From the NCBI RefSeq assembly GCF_025165795.1, contig NZ_JAJAGO010000003.1, positions 1-64,000 of the forward strand: 64,000 bases of DNA, given 5' to 3'. The notes below the pieces were generated by a model. That model was not told where the DNA came from. It did not search any database and saw only the letters and a list, made by a program, of their open reading frames with translations. The position numbers and the translations under genes are program-made. Positions 58,006-64,000 of the stretch are shown in pieces (the stretch's first letter is position 1; the number at the start of each line of letters is the position of its first letter). The stretch is from Streptomyces gossypii (GTDB lineage: Bacteria; Actinomycetota; Actinomycetes; Streptomycetales; Streptomycetaceae).

Positions 58006-58872
58006 GTGACCAGGCTCAAGCCTTCCGCCCTGGTGGCCCGGACGCTGGCCGACGCCGGGGATGTCCGGGTCACCGAGGTGATATGCCACGCCCCCGCGGA
58101 CGCCCCCGGTGCACAGGAGGCTGGTCGGCTGCGCCGCCTGATCCTGCCGTTGCGCGGGGTCTTCTCCTGCGCCGGGCGTGGGACCTCGTACGTCCTGGTG
58201 CCAGGCAGCGCCATGCTGCTGGAGCCCGACGAGCCGTACCGCTTCGGCCATCCCGTGGACGGCGGAGACGAGTGCGTGGTGGTCGCGATGGCAGCGGAGG
58301 TCTGGGCAGAGGCCACGGCGACGGAACGCCCCTTTGCCGAAGGGGAGCGGCTGGTACTGGATTCTCGTGACGTGTTGCGCACCCTGCTGTTCCGCACCGC
58401 CGCCGCGCGTCTCCACGACGACCCGCACGCCGTCCGCGAACTCGCCGTGCTCCACCTCGGCGAGCTCACCGAGCGGTACGGCACGTCGGGTCACCGTCCC
58501 CATCCGGTCCCGCCCTCCCAGCAGCGGGCCGCCCACGCCGCCGCCGCATTCATCGCCGCGCACTATGCAGAGCCGATCCCGCGACTTCTGGACGCCGCAG
58601 CGGGGGCCGCCGCTTGCTCGCCCTACCACCTGGCCCGGACCTTCCGTCTCGTGCACGGGGTGACGCTCCACGCATACCGGGAACGGCTGCGCACGGCCTC
58701 AGCCTTGCAGGCCCTCGCCGACGGCGCCGAGAACCTTGCCCAACTGGCGACCTCCCTCGGCTATGCCAGCCATGGTCACTTCACGGAACGCCTGCGGCGT
58801 GCCGTCAGCTCATCACCCTCGTGCATACGGGCCACGTTCCAGGAGACCGCTGGCACGGTGCCGGGCACCTGA
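58006..58872 (+). CDS. AraC-family transcriptional regulator
   Basis: A 288-residue regulator with a cupin-like N-terminal sensor half (LILPLRGVFSC, LLEPDEPYRFGHP) and the C-terminal AraC double HTH (about 180-285: LDAAAGAAACSPYHLARTFRLVHG, then LATSLGYASHGHFTERLRRAV). The GTG at 58006 is 4 nt after the ABM-like gene, so it may control that gene. Ligand unknown. Confidence 0.9.
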   Translation: MTRLKPSALVARTLADAGDVRVTEVICHAPADAPGAQEAGRLRRLILPLRGVFSCAGRGTSYVLVPGSAMLLEPDEPYRFGHPVDGGDECVVVAMAAEVWAEATATERPFAEGERLVLDSRDVLRTLLFRTAAARLHDDPHAVRELAVLHLGELTERYGTSGHRPHPVPPSQQRAAHAAAAFIAAHYAEPIPRLLDAAAGAAACSPYHLARTFRLVHGVTLHAYRERLRTASALQALADGAENLAQLATSLGYASHGHFTERLRRAVSSSPSCIRATFQETAGTVPGT

Positions 58873-58894
58873 CTCCGAGGCGAGGGAGCGCACT

Positions 58895-59257
58895 TCACGG
58901 CGTAGTGACGGTCATGGCATGAACCCCGAGCACCACGGCGACGGCGAGGCACGCCACGGCGATGCCGGCGGCGACGTGCTGTCCGGCGGGAAGGCGGCGC
59001 GACCGGAAGACGCTCAGCACCGAGCAGATCCAGGCGAGGGAGACCAGCCGGGGAAACCAGGTCTCCGCCCGGTCGTTCACCTCGTGACAGTGCTGGGCAC
59101 GCGGTCCGGTCTCGCCGAAGTGGTAGAGGCAGTCGCTCCCGAAGTTCTCGGTGCCCAGCCCGACGAGCCCCCAGCCCGCGGTGACGAGGGCGGCGGCGGC
59201 CAGCGCGACGCCGAAGCCCAGGCGGCTTCCGGTGCCGCGCGAAGTGACTGTGTCCAT
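58895..59257 (-). CDS. small integral membrane protein, unknown function
   Basis: A 120-residue protein with three likely membrane helices: LGFGVALAAAALVTAGWGLVG, a helix around FPRLVSLAWICSVLSVF, and AAGIAVACLAVAVVLGV. Between helices 1 and 2 is a Cys-containing loop (SDCLYHF and QHCHE) that would be outside the membrane. I chose the ATG at 59257, after GGAGAGGGAAG. No recognised family. Confidence 0.72.
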   Translation of the reverse strand: MDTVTSRGTGSRLGFGVALAAAALVTAGWGLVGLGTENFGSDCLYHFGETGPRAQHCHEVNDRAETWFPRLVSLAWICSVLSVFRSRRLPAGQHVAAGIAVACLAVAVVLGVHAMTVTTP

Positions 59258-59403
59258 ACCGGTCTTCCCTCTCCACGTGCGGCAGGTGAGGTGACTTCCG
59301 GGGCCCGGAGCGGGGTTGGCCGAGCCCCCTGCACGCCTCGCCTCGTTCTCGTGACACCTCCTACACTCACTGTCACATACTGCGCTGACGCGAGGGGGAC
59401 CGG

Positions 59404-61047
59404 ATGGCGCTGAACGGGTTACCCGAGCAGGGGGACGCCGCCGCATCGGGGCTGACGCTGGAGAAGCTGCTCTCGGTCATGGGGGCCGGTGCGCTGGAGC
59501 TGTGCATGGCTCCACGTGGCCTGGGAGCCGTGGTCGAGGGAGTGACGGTGCTGGACTCGCTGGAGCCGGGGCCGCCGCGGGGGCAGGTGCTGCTGGCGGT
59601 GGGCGTCGATCCGCAGTCGGCCGCCGCCGTCGATGTCGTGCGCGATGCCGCCGGAGCGGCGGCGGTGGTCTTCGGACGGGGCAAGTCAGGGCAGCTCCCT
59701 GAGGCGTTGCGGGCCGCCGCCGACGGGGCTGGTACGGCGGTGGTATTCCGGACTGCGTGGTTCGGCTGGACGGAGTTGGTCGGCGCCCTCCGGGCGGGCC
59801 TTGCCCTGTCCGGAGTTACCGCCGATCCGGGTGTGGCGGCTGCCCCGCTGGGCGACCTCAACGGGTTGGCCGACGCGGTGGCGGTGCTGGTCGGCGGCGC
59901 GGTGACGATCGAGGACGTGGAGTCCCGGGTCCTGGCGTACTCGTCCACCCAGGAGGACGTGGACGAGTTGCGCCGGCTGACCATTCTCGGCCGTCGGGTG
60001 CCGGGGTGGCGAGTCTCCGCCATGCAGGAGGCCGGATTCTTCCGGGCGTTATGGAGCACGGGGGACGTCGTTCACCGGCCGGCGCACGGAGAGAACCCCG
60101 AACGCCTGGTGGTGGCCGTCCGGGCGGGCGGGGAGATCCTGGGATCGATCTGGGTGGCGGCCGCGGGCAGCGACCTCGCGCCACAGGCTTCCGACACGCT
60201 GCGGTCGGCAGCGAGGGTGGCCGCTGCACACCTGGTCCACCACCGGTCGTACTGGACGCACGCCCGACTGGTCGAGGATGCGGCCCGTGCGCTGCTCGAC
60301 GGGCGGGGAACCGCAGGCATGCTGACCGAACGCGCCGGGATCCCGACGCACGAACACTGCGCCGTCCTGGCGGTGCGCCCCGGAGCCTCCCGGAAGGGCG
60401 CCGAAACCGGAAAGCTGTGCGCCCTGCTGGCGGTGTGCTGCGGCGCCTACGATTTCAAGTCGGTGGTGTTGCCGTCCGACCAGGGGGCCCTGGTGCTGCC
60501 GGGCGGGCTGCACCAGGACAGGCAGCGGGCCGTCGAACAGGTCGCCCACCTGGGCAAGTCGCTGGCCCGGCAGGTGAACGATGCGTTCGGGCCGGGAGCG
60601 AGAATCGGTCTGGGCACGGTGGTCGAATCCCTGGCGGACCTGCCCGAGTCCCGCCGGTCGGCCGACCTGGTGCTGCGGGCCCTGCTCTCGGCGGGCGAGC
60701 ACCGCGCCGTCGCCAGCGCGAGCGAGGTGGCCGAGACGATCGCGCTGAACCAGATCATGGACGAGCTGACGGGGCTGGCCCTGGCACCGGAGACTCCGGT
60801 GGCACGCCTGGTGGCCTTCGACGCCGGACATGGCGGGGGCACCATGGTGGAGACCCTGCGGGCGTACCTCGACCACTTCGGTCACGTGCCTGCCACCGCC
60901 CGGACGCTGGGTGTGCACGCGAACAGCCTGAGGCACCGGATCAGCCGGCTCACCGAGGTGTCCGGGCTCGACCTCGGCAGTCCGGACGCCCGGCTGCTCG
61001 CTCAACTGCAACTGCGCCTTCTCGAACGCGGCAGGCGGGAGGCGTGA
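59404..61047 (+). CDS. PucR-family transcriptional regulator
   Basis: A 547-residue regulator with an N-terminal PucR-type domain (about 15-145), a central GGDEF-like/GAF-like region and the C-terminal PucR helix-turn-helix (about 475-540: LRAYLDHFGHVPATARTLGVHANSLRHRISR). Two TTA leucine codons are present, codon 6 (59419-59421) and codon 216 (60049-60051), so expression should depend on the bldA tRNA. PucR proteins control purine, amino-acid or GABA catabolism. It is followed after 214 bp by the PLP decarboxylase, its likely target (inference). Confidence 0.92.
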   Translation: MALNGLPEQGDAAASGLTLEKLLSVMGAGALELCMAPRGLGAVVEGVTVLDSLEPGPPRGQVLLAVGVDPQSAAAVDVVRDAAGAAAVVFGRGKSGQLPEALRAAADGAGTAVVFRTAWFGWTELVGALRAGLALSGVTADPGVAAAPLGDLNGLADAVAVLVGGAVTIEDVESRVLAYSSTQEDVDELRRLTILGRRVPGWRVSAMQEAGFFRALWSTGDVVHRPAHGENPERLVVAVRAGGEILGSIWVAAAGSDLAPQASDTLRSAARVAAAHLVHHRSYWTHARLVEDAARALLDGRGTAGMLTERAGIPTHEHCAVLAVRPGASRKGAETGKLCALLAVCCGAYDFKSVVLPSDQGALVLPGGLHQDRQRAVEQVAHLGKSLARQVNDAFGPGARIGLGTVVESLADLPESRRSADLVLRALLSAGEHRAVASASEVAETIALNQIMDELTGLALAPETPVARLVAFDAGHGGGTMVETLRAYLDHFGHVPATARTLGVHANSLRHRISRLTEVSGLDLGSPDARLLAQLQLRLLERGRREA

Positions 61048-61261
61048 GCACTCGGGGCGCCGCCACGAAGGGAGGGCGGCGTCTTCGTACCTGAGCACAA
61101 CAGGAGGGGCGCCACGCCCGAGAGTTCGCTCCACGGTGAGAACCGCGCACCGGAACACTGGGACTCACGCCGAAGACACCCGCACCGCTCCGACGAGAGT
61201 CTGGTGATCCGCCCGACAGCATCCGTGGGCGGCCGACACCTCGGCTCAGGGAAGGTGCACG

Positions 61262-62632
61262 ATGAGTGGTTCCGACAAGGCAGACCGGCGTGAGCGGATT
61301 CTGGAAGCAGCCGTACAGCAGGGGCTCCTGGATTCCGAGGCAGCCGTACTGGCCGGATTCATCGACCTCGACGGCGTCAACGAAACCGTCACGTCCCTGC
61401 GGGACGCGTTTCCCGACTCGCTCCGGGTCCGGCACGCGTTCGCTGCCAAAGCGAACTGCCTGGTTCCCGTACTCGAAGAGCTGCGTCACAGCGGCATGGG
61501 CTGCGAGGCCGCCAGCGCCGGCGAGCTCGCCCAGGCGCTGGAGGCGGGCTTCGCACCCGAACAGATCGTGTTCGACTCCCCGGCCAAGACGCGGGCTGAA
61601 CTGGTCCAGGCACTGAGCCTGGGGATCGCGGTGAACGCGGACAGCTTCCAGGAGCTCTCCAGGCTGGACGAGATCCTCGCGGCCCGCGGTTCCGGCTCGC
61701 GGATCGGCCTGCGCATCAACCCCCAGGTCGGCGCCGGCTCGATCACTGCGATGAGCACGGCCACGGCCACTTCGAAGTTCGGTGTCCCCCTGGAGGACGG
61801 AGACAACCGGCAGCGGCTGATCCAGGCGTACCGGGACCGCCCCTGGCTCACCTGGGTGCACACGCACGTCGGCTCGCAGGGCTGCCCACTGGAGCTGATC
61901 GCCCAAGGCATCGCGAAGGCGGTGGCGTTCGCCGAGGAGGTCAACGACCACCTCGGCCGTCGACAGGTGACCGGCATCGACATCGGGGGAGGGCTACCGG
62001 TCAATTTCGACAGCGACGCCTCGACTCCCGGCTTCGACACCTATGTGGCCCGTCTGCGCGAGCACGCGCCTGCCCTCTTCTCCGGCGAGTACGAGATCGT
62101 CACCGAATTCGGTCGCTCCGTCCTGGCCAAGAACGGGTTCACCGCCGCCTACGTCGAGTACACCAAGACCGTCGGCGGCCGTCCCATCGCGATCACCCAC
62201 GCCGGCGCGCAGGTCGCCACGCGGACCGTCTTCGCCCCCGACGCCTGGCCGTTGCGGGTCGAAGCCCATGACCCCCGCGGCCGGGCCAAGAGCAGCAGGC
62301 CCGTGCGGCAGGACATCGCAGGCCCGTGCTGCTTCGCCGGTGACCTGCTGGCACGCGACCGTATGCTCCCCCTCCTCGACGCCGGCGACATCGTCGTCCT
62401 CCCGGACACCGGCGCCTACTACTTCTCCACCCCCTTCCACTACAACAGCCTTCCCGAACCGGCAGTTCACGGCGCCCGCATCGATGACGACGGCCGGGTC
62501 GCCTTCCGACTGCTCCGCCCCGCACAGGCTGTGCATCCCGTCCCGGCCCCTCGGGCCAGGCCGGACCGGGCAAGCACGCCTGGACGCCCGGAGAGGACCA
62601 CCACGCGAAGGAAGCAGGTGCAATCGTCATGA
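61262..62632 (+). CDS. PLP-dependent diaminopimelate/ornithine decarboxylase-family protein
   Basis: A 456-residue fold-type III decarboxylase. Lys63 in HAFAAKANC forms the PLP aldimine; THVGSQG, GIDIGGGLPVNF and EFGRSVLAKNG bind the cofactor phosphate and substrate; CCFAGDLLARD supplies the second-domain Cys and Asp, and DTGAYYF the C-terminal Tyr. The expected EGD-type glutamate is Ala here (CFAGD), so the substrate may not be diaminopimelate. The last 40 residues are an Arg/Pro-rich tail. It lies downstream of PucR and overlaps the next small gene by 4 nt. Confidence 0.9.
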   Translation: MSGSDKADRRERILEAAVQQGLLDSEAAVLAGFIDLDGVNETVTSLRDAFPDSLRVRHAFAAKANCLVPVLEELRHSGMGCEAASAGELAQALEAGFAPEQIVFDSPAKTRAELVQALSLGIAVNADSFQELSRLDEILAARGSGSRIGLRINPQVGAGSITAMSTATATSKFGVPLEDGDNRQRLIQAYRDRPWLTWVHTHVGSQGCPLELIAQGIAKAVAFAEEVNDHLGRRQVTGIDIGGGLPVNFDSDASTPGFDTYVARLREHAPALFSGEYEIVTEFGRSVLAKNGFTAAYVEYTKTVGGRPIAITHAGAQVATRTVFAPDAWPLRVEAHDPRGRAKSSRPVRQDIAGPCCFAGDLLARDRMLPLLDAGDIVVLPDTGAYYFSTPFHYNSLPEPAVHGARIDDDGRVAFRLLRPAQAVHPVPAPRARPDRASTPGRPERTTTRRKQVQSS

Positions 62633-62871
62633 ACGTACGGCGCGCCCGTTCAGGGTGCTCATGGGAGAAGACGACCTCCCCGGACCGATGGGGGGCCGTC
62701 GGACGACGGCTTTCCGTCACGGTGGAGCGCTGCGGCAGGACGGCTCGTGGTTACGGGCGGTGGTTGTCACGGCGTCGGCGAATCGCGGCCGACCAGTTCC
62801 TCCGCGGTGCGTGTTATGGGACGGGCACGGCCGCCGTGGGCCTGTTGGCGGTATGGGCGCAGACCCGCTGA
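62629..62871 (+). CDS. small basic protein with C-terminal hydrophobic segment
   Basis: An 80-residue protein whose ATG overlaps the decarboxylase stop by 4 nt, a strong sign of coupling. The first 55 residues are Arg-rich, and the end (GACYGTGTAAVGLLAVW) could be one membrane helix. I recall similar short proteins in Streptomyces but cannot name a family. A terminator-like hairpin follows 15 bp after its stop, which also supports that it closes the operon. Confidence 0.5.
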   Translation: MNVRRARSGCSWEKTTSPDRWGAVGRRLSVTVERCGRTARGYGRWLSRRRRIAADQFLRGACYGTGTAAVGLLAVWAQTR

Positions 62872-62885
62872 CGACGGCAGCAAAC

Positions 62886-62912
62886 AACCCCCGGGCCGTC
62901 GGCCTGGGGGTT
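62886..62912 (+). terminator. terminator after the decarboxylase operon
   Basis: Arms AACCCCCGGGCC (62886-62897) and GGCCTGGGGGTT (62901-62912) form a 12-bp stem with one G-T wobble and a 3-nt loop. Confidence 0.8.
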
Positions 62913-62957
62913 CGGCGCGAAGCGGGCGACGGTAATCGGATGTCCTCAACTACTGCC

Positions 62958-63187
62958 TCACAGGTCGAACCAGGAACGCAGGATGCGTGTGGCGATACCG
63001 TGGGTGCGGTTCTCGGAGAAGGTGTGGTGAAGCCATTCTGGTGCTGCGTTGACCACGCGGCCGATATCCGGGATATCCGTCAGCTCCAGGCCCTGCTCCG
63101 TTCGCCGCCGATGAGCTGCATTCGCAGGTCGGGGCCCTCGACCTGTTCCTCGAGGAGCCAGTCGCGCTACCGCGAGGCACCACTGGC
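62958..63187 (-). pseudogene. decayed gene fragment, frameshifted
   Basis: On the minus strand a stretch reading WLLEEQVEGPDLRMQLIGGER ends near 63100 and continues, after a one-base shift, as ELTDIPDIGRVVNAAPEWLHH and on to RILRSWFDL stop at 62958. The two pieces read as one protein-like sequence, with a stop just upstream of the first, so this is likely the 3' remnant of a gene. I do not recognise the family. The rest of 62913-63308 shows no gene. Confidence 0.4.
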
Positions 63188-63308
63188 AGCAATGCCGGCA
63201 TGCGACGGCACAGGCCGCACATTCTGACCGGGGACACCAGTCCATGAGGAACGGGACGCAGCCACGCCGTCGAATCCTGCGGGTCCGGGGCGGAGAGCAC
63301 TCGACGGA

Positions 63309-64000
63309 CTACTCGGCCTCGTCCCCCTCGGGGCGGCTCTCGATCTCCTGCAACGTGATGTGCAGGTGGTACTCCATCGCCGCGACCGCCTGCGCCGGAT
63401 CACCGGTCAGCACGGCGTCGAGCAGCTCCTCGTGCTCGGTGGCCGAGCCGGCGGGATCGGCGCCGGTGGCGAGGTAGCGACGGTGGCTCTCCTCCCGGCT
63501 CTTGGCGAGTGAGCGCTCCAGGGCGTCCAGGATCTGGGTCAGGCTGATGTTGCCCGCGGCCGCCACCAGTGCCTGGTGGAAGGCGACGTCCGTGCGTATC
63601 CGGGTGGGCATGTCGAGCGGGTCGGCGCGCTGCTCGGCGATCGCCTCGCGGGCCCGTGCGATGTGGGGCCGGGTCTGCGGCTCCTCCGGGCCCGCGATGC
63701 GCTGCGCGGCGAGTCGGGCGCCGTGCACCTCGAGCGCCTTGCGGATCTCGGTGAACTCCATGAGGGCGCGCTTGTCGCGCAGGAACGCGTACGCGACGAA
63801 CTTCTCCACCGGCAGTGCGTTCGGCGAGGCGACGACGGCGGGTTTGCCCTGGCGGCGCTGCACCAGGCCGCGCGTCTCCAGGGTCTTCATCGCCTCCCTG
63901 AGCACCACCCGGCTGACCCCGAACCGCGTCGCCAGCTCACCCTCCGGAGGCAGCTGGTCCCCCGGTGTGACGTCCGGGCCTACGCACAGCTCCTCGATGA
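63309..64000 (-). CDS. GntR/FadR-family transcriptional regulator, N-terminus outside window
   Basis: At least 230 residues are visible; the gene continues past the right edge. The N-terminal winged helix is seen as PPEGELATRFGVSRVVLREAMKTLETRGLVQRRQG, and the C-terminal FCD helical ligand domain as IRTDVAFHQALVAAAGN with the metal-binding-type Asp and His, ending TEHEELLDAVLTGDPAQAVAAMEYHL. FCD regulators respond to organic or sugar acids. The frame is open to position 64000, so the start lies outside. Confidence 0.93.
   Translation of the reverse strand, partial: IEELCVGPDVTPGDQLPPEGELATRFGVSRVVLREAMKTLETRGLVQRRQGKPAVVASPNALPVEKFVAYAFLRDKRALMEFTEIRKALEVHGARLAAQRIAGPEEPQTRPHIARAREAIAEQRADPLDMPTRIRTDVAFHQALVAAAGNISLTQILDALERSLAKSREESHRRYLATGADPAGSATEHEELLDAVLTGDPAQAVAAMEYHLHITLQEIESRPEGDEAE

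Noticed and set aside
1..64000. tRNA, rRNA, CRISPR arrays, complete insertion sequences, integrase attachment sites
   Set aside because: None could be seen by reading both strands; a tRNAscan or ISfinder search would be needed to exclude small or degenerate ones.

Overview
The window is high-GC actinomycete DNA, almost certainly from Streptomyces or a close relative. The signs are GC-rich third codon positions, GTG and TTG starts with strong Shine-Dalgarno sites, long runs of genes overlapping by 4 nt (ATGA/GTGA), a few rare TTA codons, and typical Streptomyces families such as XRE-DUF5753 next to a DUF574 methyltransferase.

About 1-53.3 kb is one large specialised-metabolite gene cluster. 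On the left (1-8.7 kb, minus strand) is an operon for isoprenoid precursors: ispH, a polyprenyl diphosphate synthase, dxs and the start of ispG. It also carries four sugar- or cyclitol-type redox/isomerase genes (two Gfo/Idh/MocA, one xylose-isomerase-like TIM barrel, one malate/LDH-family dehydrogenase). Cassette A (9.1-17.5 kb) holds two DegT-type aminotransferases, a methyltransferase and a UbiA prenyltransferase on the plus strand. Facing it are a VAO-type FAD oxidase, two SnoaL-like proteins and an MFS exporter. A PQ-loop membrane protein and a nucleotide-sugar dehydrogenase follow.

From 43.1 kb back to 19.9 kb runs a minus-strand train of 27 closely packed genes, broken only by a 272 bp gap. 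It encodes dTDP-aminodeoxysugar synthesis (RmlA, RmlB, 2,3-dehydratase, epimerase, aminotransferase, 4-ketoreductase) and one EryCIII/DesVII-type glycosyltransferase. It also encodes a discrete type II fatty-acid-like polyketide system: three KS/CLF-like pairs, two ACPs, a FabG ketoreductase, a double-hotdog dehydratase, a double-hotdog thioesterase, an alpha/beta hydrolase and a DsbA-fold isomerase. Embedded in it are three DsrE/F/H (TusDCB)-like sulfur-relay proteins and a serine-recombinase C-terminal domain protein without a catalytic domain.

Cassette B (44.9-53.3 kb, plus strand) is a second, diverged copy of the DegT-DegT-UbiA arrangement, now combined with two related AMP-forming ligases and a flavin amine-oxidase-like protein. 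An M20 peptidase is divergent from it. My inference is a glycosylated (3-amino-2,3,6-trideoxyhexose) hybrid of a reduced or polyene type II polyketide with one or two prenylated amino-bearing units. I do not recognise a characterised cluster with this gene set.

From about 53.6 kb to the end the content is ordinary Streptomyces chromosome: XRE/DUF574 pair, DUF2087, deazaflavin nitroreductase-like protein, zinc-ribbon membrane protein, small monooxygenase-like protein and AraC regulator, a TTA-containing PucR regulator, a PLP decarboxylase with a coupled small protein, a decayed gene and a partial GntR/FadR regulator. No cluster-situated pathway regulator, acyltransferase or phosphopantetheinyl transferase is visible. 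Promoters of both cassettes and two transporter-type genes share a TTGCTAT element, which points to a regulator encoded elsewhere.
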